Source: Candidatus Fibrimonadaceae bacterium (GTDB taxonomy: Bacteria; Fibrobacterota; Fibrobacteria; Fibrobacterales; Fibrobacteraceae). From it: DNA of 44,907 bases. A program made the position numbers and the translations under genes. The notes beneath the pieces are model-generated. The model was not told the origin of the DNA, did not search any database, and saw only the letters and a program-made list of their open reading frames with translations. Numbering within the stretch: the stretch's first letter is position 1; the number at the start of each line of letters is the position of its first letter. The DNA lies in assembly GCA_031281345.1 (NCBI GenBank), contig JAITFN010000033.1, positions 1 to 44,907 of the forward strand. Reading direction: 5' to 3'. This document shows, one piece after another, positions 1 to 7,329 of this stretch.

Positions 1-413
1 CCAATCAAAAACTCCCTTTTCTCCTCGCTTCCAGAAGCAAGTTGCTCTTTGATCCATATTTCTATCGCCACGTCTAATACCGGTGCGGTAGGATCATAGA
101 TCTCAGGAGTCGGGACTGGTTCTGGCTTGTAAGAAGCGTAGCCAGAAGGCGGCATTGGGTCAACAGTTGGCGCTGGCAACGGCAATGGCTTGTCACAACC
201 ACTAATGCAGTCAACAGTTGGCAAAGGATCATAAGGCAAAGGCTTATTATAACCTTCGGCAATGTCGCCACCACCGTTGTTGTCGCTTGGCAAGGATTTA
301 CCTCGATTTCCAAGGTCAGCAATATCGGTATCAATACCAGTACTGCACCCTATAAGAGCGAACAAGGTTAGAGTTGCACCCACTATTATGGGCATTTGTA
401 TCTTCATTTTCAT
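1..413 (-). CDS. Lipoprotein, C-terminus outside window
   Basis: This is a partial gene that runs off the left edge. ATG at 413-411 is preceded by a strong AGGAGG about 7 nt upstream. The product starts with a short Lys-bearing N-terminus, a hydrophobic stretch and a lipobox (LFALIGC), so it is probably a lipoprotein. The mature part begins with a Gly/Asn-rich linker and a Pro-rich section (repeated PLPYDPLP / PLPLPAP pieces). The visible end (IKEQLASGSEEKREF) resembles the neighbouring gene at 541-1182 (VKEWMEEQLATGSNDTRLF). The two are therefore tandem paralogues, and they also share a 48-nt upstream repeat. I do not recognise a function; export to the envelope is inferred from the signal peptide alone. 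Confidence 0.8.
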   Translation of the reverse strand, partial: MKMKIQMPIIVGATLTLFALIGCSTGIDTDIADLGNRGKSLPSDNNGGGDIAEGYNKPLPYDPLPTVDCISGCDKPLPLPAPTVDPMPPSGYASYKPEPVPTPEIYDPTAPVLDVAIEIWIKEQLASGSEEKREFLI

Positions 414-471
414 ATTAGAGTCCTCCTAAGTTAATTGTACTCTACCAATAAAAAATACTCATTTACATCGT

Positions 472-519
472 AAAAATGGCTAAAACTGCGAATTTTTAGT
501 TGGAATTAATTGGAATTAG
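472..519. repeat. 48-nt direct repeat, copy 1 (other copy 1238-1285)
   Basis: This AT-rich stretch lies upstream of the partial lipoprotein gene. It recurs with a single mismatch upstream of its paralogue at 541-1182. It probably records the tandem gene duplication and may carry upstream promoter sequence. Confidence 0.8.
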
Positions 520-540
520 CTAAACCCCCTCCCTTGCTTA

Positions 541-1182
541 TTAATCACACGGTGGCAATGATCCAGCATTATCACCATCATCAGTGCCAAAATCGTAGTT
601 TTCAGTAAACTCAATGATAAGCTGTTTGTAGTTTTCTGTCAATTCTACAATTTCTTTAGCTGTCATTGGCACTCCCTTATACATCCGAACCGTGTCTGAG
701 TAAATATCGTGAATTAGTTCTTTTGAAATAGGCAAATCTCTTTTGCCTTTAATTTTGCTTTCTCGCAAATACTCCTCCTGTTTCTTAGCACTATCTAAGT
801 ATTCTTCGTAGCCGACTCTTTTGCCATTTACATAATATTCATGTTCTAGATATCCCTCTATATCAAAAAGGCTCATGGAGTTTTCGATAAAATAATCCAA
901 AATTGTGAATAGCCTTGTATCATTACTTCCGGTTGCTAATTGTTCTTCCATCCACTCTTTCACTGGTTCGCGAATATCCACCCAATTAGGGTCATAAGGG
1001 CGAAAAAAGGCACTGTCGCTATCGTCATACCAACAACGTTCATCGTTGCAGGTTTTGCTAAGTACTTTGACTTTGCAGGGATTATTTCCGCTGCTGTTGA
1101 CATTGGTGCCAGTATCATCGCAAGCAAAAAATGCAATTGACGCCAAAGCAGCGCAGGCGAGTGTTTTGATGGGCGTGTTCAT
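541..1182 (-). CDS. Putative lipoprotein, paralogue of the gene at 1-413
   Basis: The 213-residue product has an N-terminal signal peptide with a lipobox-like end (SIAFFAC, Cys about 21), then a Thr/Asn/Ser linker and a Cys-containing segment. The rest is a mostly acidic and helical soluble domain. The stretch around residues 75-85 (VKEWMEEQLATGS) matches the end of the neighbouring partial gene. The start is supported by GGAGGAGA just upstream. A TATATT -10 box lies about 1215-1220 on this strand, with a three-codon ATG-AAC-CTA-TAA frame 8 nt behind it. No known domain is recognised. A surface or periplasmic role is inferred only from the lipobox. Confidence 0.85.
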   Translation of the reverse strand: MNTPIKTLACAALASIAFFACDDTGTNVNSSGNNPCKVKVLSKTCNDERCWYDDSDSAFFRPYDPNWVDIREPVKEWMEEQLATGSNDTRLFTILDYFIENSMSLFDIEGYLEHEYYVNGKRVGYEEYLDSAKKQEEYLRESKIKGKRDLPISKELIHDIYSDTVRMYKGVPMTAKEIVELTENYKQLIIEFTENYDFGTDDGDNAGSLPPCD

Positions 1183-1237
1183 TGGGTCTCCTCCAATTTA
1201 TAGGTTCATACAGTATAAATATAATAGTTTTTTACAG

Positions 1238-1285
1238 AAAAATGGCTAAAACTGCGAATTTTTAGTTGGAATTAATTAGAATTAG
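1238..1285. repeat. 48-nt direct repeat, copy 2
   Basis: One mismatch against 472-519. This copy runs into the stop codon of the DnaA-like gene at 1282. Confidence 0.8.
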
Positions 1286-2427
1286 TTGGGTTGCAAAAGT
1301 TGAAGTATTTCCTCCACATCTGTTTTAATTTGGACGGGCTTTATTTTGTTGAAGTATTGCTTGCCGCCGTTTAATGCCTGCTCTATGCCATCGTAGGCAA
1401 TTCTTGCTGTATTTTCGCTTCTACCAAGTTTTTTCCCAACCTCGCAAAAATCCATACCCTTATTCGCGTTCTTTATAAGATACATCGCAATAGACCTTTC
1501 ATAAGAAAATTTTCTCTCCTCGTTTATCAATGTTTTAAGGTCTATCTTGAAACGTGCGCTTATGATGTCCAGTATATTATTTGCAGAATTTTTTGCAGAG
1601 TTTTCTGCTTCAAAAAGCTGCCACATTGTTCTCTCGGTTATTACCCTGCCTTCCGCTTCGCAAACAAGGCGGTTTAGCTTGTTCATCAAATATTTTAACG
1701 AACGCTTCTCCGTATTTTTTACCCAAATATCCCTAAGACTTGGATTTTCTAGGCTTAGATTTTCTTCTCTCATAAAATCTTCAAGCATTTTAAGGCGGTC
1801 TTCGGCATCTGGCGGGAGAATTTTAATGTACTCAAAATTATCAAGACGCTCAGCAAGATCAGGGACTAGCTCGGTTCTGTCAATGCCTATTTTCTGCGAT
1901 GTTATCACCATTTGTTTGCCTATGGATTCCATAAACTTTATCACTTCAAGCACTAAATTCAAAGCTCTCTTGCCTTCCAAATATTGGATTTCATCTATAA
2001 ACACCATATCCACGCCTTTGACTCTCTCTACTATTTTCAAAAATAAAGCCTTCCTCTCTTCATCGTTAAAGCTTTCGTACAGAACGACCATAGAATCATG
2101 AAAAGGTGTAATTCGCGAGTAAAGAACTATTGGTTCTCCTTCCCCTATTTTCTGTTTTTCTTTTAACAATGAGTTCCACATCGCGTGGAGCAGGTTATTT
2201 TTGCAAGAGCCAGCTTCGCCAACGAAAACCAATGGGTTAATCGGAAGATATTGCTTTTTTACAACTTTATCTACAATTTCCCTAGCATAAGTAACGGCTT
2301 TTTTCAGGCATTTATAGTCGCCTTTGAAAAGGAAATTGGAATCCAAAGTATAGTCAGAAACGTTTTTACTTAAATGGACTATTCCATCAACAAAAGAATC
2401 CACTGCTGCTTTGCTATCTGTGTTCAT
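1282..2427 (-). CDS. DnaA-like protein with degenerate ATPase motifs
   Basis: This 381-residue protein follows DnaA domains III and IV but lacks DnaA domain I and most of II (canonical DnaA is about 440-470 residues). The P-loop position reads GEAGSCKNN (residues 70-78). DnaA has a GxxGxGKT/S pattern there, so the Gly before Lys and the Ser/Thr after it are lost. Walker B is intact (VFIDE, 142-146). The arginine-finger 'SRF' region reads ERLDNFEY. The C-terminal helix-turn-helix keeps the RSIAMYL helix, but the DnaA signature DHTTV is replaced by SENTARIAY. It is therefore more likely a paralogue that binds DNA, or a partner, without normal ATP switching than the replication initiator. The start has GGGAGG 5 nt upstream, behind a C18 tract and a short upstream ORF. 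Confidence 0.85.
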   Translation of the reverse strand: MNTDSKAAVDSFVDGIVHLSKNVSDYTLDSNFLFKGDYKCLKKAVTYAREIVDKVVKKQYLPINPLVFVGEAGSCKNNLLHAMWNSLLKEKQKIGEGEPIVLYSRITPFHDSMVVLYESFNDEERKALFLKIVERVKGVDMVFIDEIQYLEGKRALNLVLEVIKFMESIGKQMVITSQKIGIDRTELVPDLAERLDNFEYIKILPPDAEDRLKMLEDFMREENLSLENPSLRDIWVKNTEKRSLKYLMNKLNRLVCEAEGRVITERTMWQLFEAENSAKNSANNILDIISARFKIDLKTLINEERKFSYERSIAMYLIKNANKGMDFCEVGKKLGRSENTARIAYDGIEQALNGGKQYFNKIKPVQIKTDVEEILQLLQPN

Positions 2428-2452
2428 TTAGCCTCCCAAAAAAGGTAACTGA

Positions 2453-2542
2453 CTAACTAGGGGGGGGGGGGGGGGGGTGCAATGGTTTGCTTTTTGCCTC
2501 TTCAAGAGGTTCGGCGAAACAAGTTTCAGGACTAGTGGTCAT
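2453..2542 (-). CDS. Upstream ORF with polyproline C-tract, before DnaA-like gene
   Basis: The ATG at 2542 lies 9 nt behind a TATATT -10 box (2552-2557), so the message would be leaderless or nearly so. The frame encodes 29 residues ending in six prolines and Ser. A CCTCTTGAAGAGG hairpin (2497-2509) precedes the tract. At the printed length (18 Cs) the ORF stops at TAG 2455-2453. With 17 Cs it would stop at TAA directly abutting the ATG of the DnaA-like gene. There is no protein-level evidence; translation is an inference from the layout, which also occurs at 11673-11969 and 35021-35449. Confidence 0.4.
   Translation of the reverse strand: MTTSPETCFAEPLEEAKSKPLHPPPPPPS
2460..2477. repeat. 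Homopolymer tract, 18 G (C18 on coding strand)
   Basis: A perfect 18-base mononucleotide run lies 33 bp upstream of the DnaA-like start codon. Runs this long are slippage-prone. The exact length in an assembly should be treated with caution. Confidence 0.95.
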
Positions 2543-2551
2543 ATTAGGCTA

Positions 2552-2557
2552 AATATA
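2552..2557 (-). promoter_or_regulatory. -10 box TATATT for DnaA-like gene
   Basis: On the minus strand this reads CTATATTTAG. It matches the TTTTCTATATT-type motif seen before many genes here. The predicted transcript begins at or next to the upstream ORF's ATG at 2542. Confidence 0.5.
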
Positions 2558-2631
2558 GATAAAAATCGAGAAAATTGCCATTTTTTTGCTTTTTTGGCGT
2601 TTTTATTGTGATAATTGCCGTTGAATTTTGC

Positions 2632-2719
2632 ATTTAGGGCTATGCTTACGCCCCAAGTTAGCTACCTATTTTTAATTCACCATAGGGTTGAACATCACCA
2701 CACGTACCAAATCAAGGCA
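2632..2719 (-). pseudogene. ABC-2 permease C-terminal fragment, deleted copy
   Basis: This is a shortened copy of 4945-5165. It reads CLDLVR, then jumps to VVMFNPMVN followed by a stop, and then keeps the same 3' flank. Relative to the longer copy it lacks two internal segments. One deletion lies between short ATCACC repeats, as expected for slippage between direct repeats. Confidence 0.7.
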
Positions 2720-2724
2720 AACGC

Positions 2725-3324
2725 TTAATCATCATAATAGTAATTATTACTTCTGGTTTTTTCTTCGATTTTAGTTTCCGTTTTACTTTCAGTTTTAATC
2801 TCCTCATTATCCTTTACCTTATTTTCGGTATTTTGTTTCTTGCTAGGAGTAATAGAAGCTTTGAGTATAGGACCCATAATCTTGCCTGAAACCTCCTCCA
2901 TTTGTTTTATACTTTCCAACTTGCTTGTTGCATTGCCCGTAGCTACTACTTTGGCGGTTTCAACATCAATTAGGCGAGCAGAAATATATTTAGAGTCCAT
3001 AACATCAGTTACATCAGTCACACACACAAATTGAACGCCTAATTGTTTGCCTAATCTACTGATTTCCGTTTCATCTACAGCACCACTCCGTTGCTTTTTT
3101 AGTTCATTTTCTATTTGGACGAGATAATCATCAGAACGTTCTATCACTTCGTATTTATCGCTATTAACGAAATGCTCAAGTATTTTTGAGTTTAAAACCT
3201 TTTTTTCACTTAAGTTTATACCATTTCCAGTTACATAAATCGCCGTTCTGGGTTTGCTAGTAGCACATCCCTGAATAAAGATTAAAGCACAGAAAATTAG
3301 TGCTGAAAAAGAGTAAGTTTTCAT
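2725..3324 (-). CDS. CsgG/LpoB-superfamily lipoprotein
   Basis: The ATG at 3324 overlaps the upstream stop as ATGA and has GGAGG 6 nt ahead, so I prefer it to an upstream TTG at 3330. The lipobox is FIQGC. Residues about 25-155 match the fold pattern of the CsgG/FlgO/LpoB group: a hydrophobic AIYVTGN strand, VIERSDDYLVQIENELKKQRSG, GKQLGVQFVCVTDVTDV, then 'ARLIDVETAKVVATG'. The C-terminal 40 residues are a Lys/Glu/Thr-rich tail ending NNYYYDD. The same domain opens the proteins at 29016-30266 and 32078-33520. It is the third gene of an envelope operon. The role is inferred to be an outer-membrane-anchored assembly or accessory lipoprotein. Confidence 0.85.
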   Translation of the reverse strand: MKTYSFSALIFCALIFIQGCATSKPRTAIYVTGNGINLSEKKVLNSKILEHFVNSDKYEVIERSDDYLVQIENELKKQRSGAVDETEISRLGKQLGVQFVCVTDVTDVMDSKYISARLIDVETAKVVATGNATSKLESIKQMEEVSGKIMGPILKASITPSKKQNTENKVKDNEEIKTESKTETKIEEKTRSNNYYYDD

Positions 3325-4226
3325 TTGCAACCTCCATTGATGATTTTCTCTTTTAATTTGTTATTCAATATTTTGTCAACGGATTTTTCCGTAGATTTTT
3401 TACAAGCCGTTTCCATATCTGTCCAGCCTTCTTTTGTGCCGGGAATAATATCCTTGTAAGGATTTATTTTGTTGCCTTTTAATTCTATTCTCACATGGGC
3501 AGTACAATAGTAAAAGTCTGCTTGTTTTTGGTCTTCTTCTACATACAATTCTAAATATAATGCAGCCATTTCTTTTTCTGCAAGAATACAGCCATAATTA
3601 GTTAATGACCTGCTAATTCGGCTTTTTAAATAGGGATCTGAACTTTCAACATAAATACCTTTGTCTAATCGCGAAAGAAAAGATTCGTATTCATTTTTAG
3701 CTTTGGAATAATAGACATTATATTCTCTTTGCAAATTCATATCCATTTGCTTAAGCGAAATGAGAATGGCTTCCAAATTTTTTAACTCTTCGTATATGGC
3801 TTTAACTTTTTCCCAAGCTTCTATTTTGCCAGATTTTTCTCTAATGTCTTTAAGATCGTTAAGTACTTTTTCAAGATTGCTTGTCCACATTCTTGAGTCG
3901 GCAATGTAAGGTTGGGCTGCATCTTCACTAGATATGCAAGCTGTAGAAAAAAATTCATCTTTATATTTAACCGCGTGTTGATTGCGCAGTTCGGAATACA
4001 CTTCTTGAGTTGAGATGTCTTTTTGGCTGGATTTTCTCCCATCTATAGTTTCTTCGCTTTTGGAACTAATGACTACTTTGGATTTTATTTTCATTGCAAG
4101 CGAATTGGTAGCTTTTTGCTGTGCTTCTTCCTCCGTTTCTCCAGTTGCACGAATGCTACATATTTCTTCTGCATTTGCCTGTGCTATGAGCAATAGGATT
4201 GGTAGGATTTTTACAGAAAATTTCAT
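3321..4226 (-). CDS. Secreted helical envelope protein (FlgT/LPP20-like architecture)
   Basis: The 301-residue product has a signal peptide (to about residue 19, AQANA). Next comes an N-terminal segment with the repeated-Ala pattern of LPP20-type domains (ATGETEEEAQQKATNSLAMKIKSKVVI), a long helical middle (about 105-190), and a beta-rich C-terminal part with three to four Cys. It has the same length and order of parts as the gene at 33517-34545, and both end with a Lys/Glu-rich helix after a GWT/GSWT motif. It starts one base inside the upstream stop (TAATG) and ends in ATGA with the next gene, so translation is coupled. The comparison with Vibrio FlgT is by architecture only. Confidence 0.8.
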   Translation of the reverse strand: MKFSVKILPILLLIAQANAEEICSIRATGETEEEAQQKATNSLAMKIKSKVVISSKSEETIDGRKSSQKDISTQEVYSELRNQHAVKYKDEFFSTACISSEDAAQPYIADSRMWTSNLEKVLNDLKDIREKSGKIEAWEKVKAIYEELKNLEAILISLKQMDMNLQREYNVYYSKAKNEYESFLSRLDKGIYVESSDPYLKSRISRSLTNYGCILAEKEMAALYLELYVEEDQKQADFYYCTAHVRIELKGNKINPYKDIIPGTKEGWTDMETACKKSTEKSVDKILNNKLKEKIINGGCK

Positions 4227-4852
4227 TAAGGCAACCCCACTGCTTTCTTGGCTATGCCAAGCAATAATGTGGCTGTTTTGGCTGCTATTTGCTTTAAGTC
4301 TGCTTTAGATGGAACTTTTAGAGTTGTTTTTTCCATATCTATTTTCTTTTCAGTTTCTTCGTTCTTTTCCATATTTATTTTCTTTTCAGCTTCTTCGTAA
4401 AGGGATTTGTTTTGACCCAAGGCTTTTAGGATAATGACCCTGTAGTAGTGACCTTCGCTATCGGCTAATTTTACATGTTCTTCCTTTATGGTCTGGGTAT
4501 TTGAAAGAGATATATTCGCTTCTATTTTGCTAACAACGGAACTTAATTCCTTTGATACCCTGCCGTCTATGTATGAGGAATCACTCGCCTGATAAGAAAC
4601 GAATGCTTTTACTGAAAGAGCCAGTTTTTTAATGGCATCACGCTCCGCTTGGTCGGTTGCTACTCTAAGTTTATCTACCTCCCCAATGCCTACAGCACAA
4701 GGTACGGTTAAAGCTATACGGTTGCATTCTGCCTGCATAGCCTCATACTTACGTTGAAATTCCATTTCTGGGTCAGGTGATTGTGCAAAAACAAAAATAA
4801 CGCCAAGCAAGCTACCTATGCAGGCAAGATGTATGTTGTTATTAATGAGCAT
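4226..4852 (-). CDS. LPP20-like exported protein, first gene of envelope operon
   Basis: The 208-residue product has an N-terminal hydrophobic signal (about 8-23, GSLLGVIFVFAQS). The following domain has the LPP20 pattern: VGIGEVDKL, then a helix of repeated A-x-x-x-A (ATDQAERDAIKKLALSV) and a strand pair ending HYYRVIILKAL. The tail is a Lys/Glu coiled segment with a repeated KKINMEK / KKIDMEK piece, then a hydrophobic C-terminal helix. It heads the operon 4852 to 2725, the smaller relative of 35199 to 32078. No clear ribosome site is visible before this ATG. A TATATT -10 lies near 4887-4892. Confidence 0.8.
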   Translation of the reverse strand: MLINNNIHLACIGSLLGVIFVFAQSPDPEMEFQRKYEAMQAECNRIALTVPCAVGIGEVDKLRVATDQAERDAIKKLALSVKAFVSYQASDSSYIDGRVSKELSSVVSKIEANISLSNTQTIKEEHVKLADSEGHYYRVIILKALGQNKSLYEEAEKKINMEKNEETEKKIDMEKTTLKVPSKADLKQIAAKTATLLLGIAKKAVGLP

Positions 4853-4944
4853 AATAAATCCATTTAGTAAATTTTGCTTATCCTAATATAGTAATTTTAT
4901 AGTTTGGAAACACAAAAAATTATCAGAGGATGGCTATTATTAAG

Positions 4945-5165
4945 CATTTAGGGCGTATGCTTACGCCCCAAATTAGCTACCTATTTTTCTCGCTTTGCGC
5001 AAAAAAGAAAGTTCCAACTATCAGGCAAACCACAGTCAAAGCCACTATTGCCATGCAATTCACCATAGGGTTGAACATCACCACGTTACTATATTCTGCA
5101 CTGCCTCTGTAAATCACCGCACGTACCAAATCAAGACAATATGTCATAGGCATAATGCGGTTCAA
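4945..5165 (-). pseudogene. ABC-2 transporter permease C-terminal fragment
   Basis: The frame at 4977-5165 encodes the end of an ABC-2 type permease: RIMPMTYCLDLVRAVIYRGS, then a hydrophobic helix and the family's typical C-terminus GTFFFAQSEKNR. The N-terminal ~80% and the ATPase partner are absent. A second, more deleted copy with the same 3' flank is at 2632-2719, so this is a decayed relic, not a working transporter. The rest of the 4853-5175 gap holds only the promoter of the operon at 4852. Confidence 0.7.
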
Positions 5166-5175
5166 ATATTTTAAT

Positions 5176-5475
5176 CTAATTCTGTGCTTTATCTAAAAAG
5201 TTAGAACATCTTTTGCAGTTATCAAGTTTCACTTGCTTATGGCAGCAAAATCCTATATACTTAGGTTTTGTATGAAAATCATTCCGCATAAAATGGAAAC
5301 ATTCATTGCAGGTAAGTTTTTTTTTCTCTATATGTTTTTTTATCAGTTCCATAATTTCAACTATCAATACACATACAACTCCTGTAATTATGGCATTGGC
5401 AAACATATTGTTCGCTATGAAAACGGTAGCCACTACTGCACCTACAAATAATAATTTTCCGTAAATTTTTCTCAT
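5176..5475 (-). CDS. Small membrane protein with Cys-rich tail
   Basis: Two hydrophobic helices (about residues 5-22 and 25-42) are followed by a Lys-rich linker and a cytosolic-type tail. The tail carries CNEC, CC, and CKRC, plausibly a zinc- or metal-binding ribbon. I choose the ATG at 5475 because it overlaps the stop of the M23 peptidase gene as ATGA. An in-frame ATG at 5487 would add four residues. It is the third gene of the SH3 / M23 / membrane-protein operon. The function is unknown. Confidence 0.7.
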   Translation of the reverse strand: MRKIYGKLLFVGAVVATVFIANNMFANAIITGVVCVLIVEIMELIKKHIEKKKLTCNECFHFMRNDFHTKPKYIGFCCHKQVKLDNCKRCSNFLDKAQN

Positions 5476-6803
5476 TCTATAACCCATTTTACAATTGCAT
5501 CTGTTGAATCATTTATACTTTTCGCTTCGGCAATTTCGGTTTTTGAGAGCATTATTTTTATGTTTTTCACTTGCTCTTTTAATGCTTCGAATTTTGATCC
5601 CTCAAGTTTTGGCGTGGCTATCATTTTTTTTAGCGCTGGATTCATCCAAGAGCCGCTTGGTTGTTTTATGGCAAAATGCAAATGAGACCCATTGCTCCTA
5701 CCCGTGTTGCCAACCTTGCCTATAATCTGCCTGCCCTTAACTCGCTGCCCAGCACCCACGCCTCTCTGCGATAAATGCAAATACCAGCTCTGGCTGTTAT
5801 CGGAATGTTTAATAGCTATGTGATTCCCATTCTCTTCACCATAAGAAGATAGCACTACAATTCCATCTGCCACCGCATAAACAGGGGTTCCAATCGCACC
5901 TCTGTAATCTATTCCGCTGTGGAACATCCTTGTGCCTAAAGTGGGGTGAATGCGATAGCCAAAGCCGCTTGTTATGTGCAGCCTGTCTAGCGGATACCTC
6001 AAGCCGGAATGCACAAGAGCCTCGCCGTCTTCGGTATAATGGGCGTTAAAAGAACTTTTTGGGTCTGCTTCTTCATATAAAAAAGCCTCGCTGTGTTTTA
6101 CCCTCGAGCCAGCATAGCCAGCATACAAAACCTTTCCACCTATCCATATAGAATCTTGAAAACGGGTTTCCTTTAACAGAATTTTAAACCTATCCCCAAC
6201 TCTTGCATCTGTTCTAAAACTGACCTTGCATTCCAAAACCCCCGCCACAATCCCAACCATATTCTGAGGAATGCCTATATCCCTTAAAGTATTGTATAAA
6301 TTCCCGCCTTCTTTTAAAATACCTTCGTACATGGCATAGCGTATATTCAGCGGTTTTTCAACTATCTTATATCTCCATTCTCCCGTTACGCTGTCTGTCA
6401 TTAAAAAATGAAATGTCGCGAGGTTTTCCGCATATCTGAATATCACCGCTTTTGTGGTGTCTATTGGATCAAAGCCAACCCAAAAAACCTGCCCTGCCCT
6501 TAAAGGACCAAGCTCCACGGTATCTGCAAGTGTATTTATTATTTTCAGGGTTTGCTTCTGTTCCAAGCCTGCTTTCTGCAAGGTTTGAAAAAGCCCAAAA
6601 TTAGGTTCAACCACAGCAGGCTTTAAAATAGGCTGATTTTCTATAAAATCTTCAAGAGAATCTATCCTGCTTTGAATTTCCGCAAGTTGAGCCTCAGGGT
6701 CAGGCTCTGTTTTTTTTTCTTCGATTTCTTTTTTGCAGGAAAACGTTTGAACCCCGATGACCCCGATCATTAGGATAATCAGGATTTTTAAACTACTAGA
6801 CAC
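5472..6803 (-). CDS. M23 (LytM-type) metallopeptidase, lipoprotein
   Basis: The 443-residue protein has a lipobox (VQTFSC, Cys23), a short coiled segment (about 30-60), a spacer domain typical of MepM-type endopeptidases (65-240), and a C-terminal M23 domain. The zinc ligands are visible: H295-S-G-I-D299 and H374-L-H376, with a further H at WYLHL. It should cleave peptidoglycan cross-links in the periplasm. It lies between an SH3-domain protein and a small membrane protein with near-zero spacing. The DNA encoding its signal peptide resembles an interspersed intergenic repeat (see findings). Confidence 0.92.
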   Translation of the reverse strand: MSSSLKILIILMIGVIGVQTFSCKKEIEEKKTEPDPEAQLAEIQSRIDSLEDFIENQPILKPAVVEPNFGLFQTLQKAGLEQKQTLKIINTLADTVELGPLRAGQVFWVGFDPIDTTKAVIFRYAENLATFHFLMTDSVTGEWRYKIVEKPLNIRYAMYEGILKEGGNLYNTLRDIGIPQNMVGIVAGVLECKVSFRTDARVGDRFKILLKETRFQDSIWIGGKVLYAGYAGSRVKHSEAFLYEEADPKSSFNAHYTEDGEALVHSGLRYPLDRLHITSGFGYRIHPTLGTRMFHSGIDYRGAIGTPVYAVADGIVVLSSYGEENGNHIAIKHSDNSQSWYLHLSQRGVGAGQRVKGRQIIGKVGNTGRSNGSHLHFAIKQPSGSWMNPALKKMIATPKLEGSKFEALKEQVKNIKIMLSKTEIAEAKSINDSTDAIVKWVIE

Positions 6804-6811
6804 TCGCTTTG

Positions 6812-7252
6812 TTAGTTTTCTTGATTTCGCATTTCGGTTTGTTCTCTGTCAACGGTGTTTTTCAAGTACTCGTTGAAGTTGCGGTCTATGTTAATGCCTT
6901 CAAAGCTGCCGGCATCTTGATCCAAAACGAACACCGCACTTGGGTTATCCATCCAGCCCACAACGTCAACGGCCTCTATTTTCATGCCTTTGTCGCCAGG
7001 TCCCTGTAAAACTCTTTCTACATCTGAATTGCTCACCCAGCCCTGACACGGCCCTTTAACCAAAGCGTAAGAGGATTCTTGCTTAATAATGGTCAATTCA
7101 TCGTTAAAGCCAGCAGTACAAACCACTTTGCCACCACCGGAGGCTTCTCTAAGATCTACATCACCTCTTTTGGACTTAACTTTGTTTGTAGCTTTTTGTG
7201 CGAAAGCAAGCGCAACCGCGAAAACGAGCAAAATAACAAGAATTTTTTTCAT
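6812..7252 (-). CDS. Secreted SH3-like protein
   Basis: The 146-residue product has a signal peptide (MKKILVILLVFAVALAFAQ). A bacterial SH3-type fold follows: VKSKRGDVDLREASGGGKVV, ELTIIKQESSYALVK and GWVSNSDVERV match the usual n-RT-loop, distal and C-terminal strands. The tail is acidic and Asn-rich. It sits 8 nt upstream of the M23 peptidase gene, and SH3b domains commonly target peptidoglycan hydrolases to the wall. It may act with that enzyme. A -10-like AATATA (minus TATATT) lies at 7270-7275. Confidence 0.8.
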   Translation of the reverse strand: MKKILVILLVFAVALAFAQKATNKVKSKRGDVDLREASGGGKVVCTAGFNDELTIIKQESSYALVKGPCQGWVSNSDVERVLQGPGDKGMKIEAVDVVGWMDNPSAVFVLDQDAGSFEGINIDRNFNEYLKNTVDREQTEMRNQEN

Positions 7253-7269
7253 AAAGACCTCTCAGGGTA

Positions 7270-7275
7270 AATATA
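7270..7275 (-). promoter_or_regulatory. -10 box TATATT for SH3-M23 operon
   Basis: Minus strand TTTATATTTACCC, 17 bp upstream of the ATG at 7252. Confidence 0.45.
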
Positions 7276-7329
7276 AATAAAAAAATAGAAAAAAGCTAAG
7301 AAAAAATAAAATATTGCTAAATTTTCTGT

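Noticed and set aside
1282..2427. Replication origin next to a dnaA gene
   Set aside because: The protein is degenerate and I saw no cluster of TTATCCACA-type boxes or usual dnaA neighbours (dnaN, recF).
4977..5165. Small intact membrane protein gene
   Set aside because: It is only the C-terminal end of an ABC-2 permease, without ribosome site, and has a decayed second copy.
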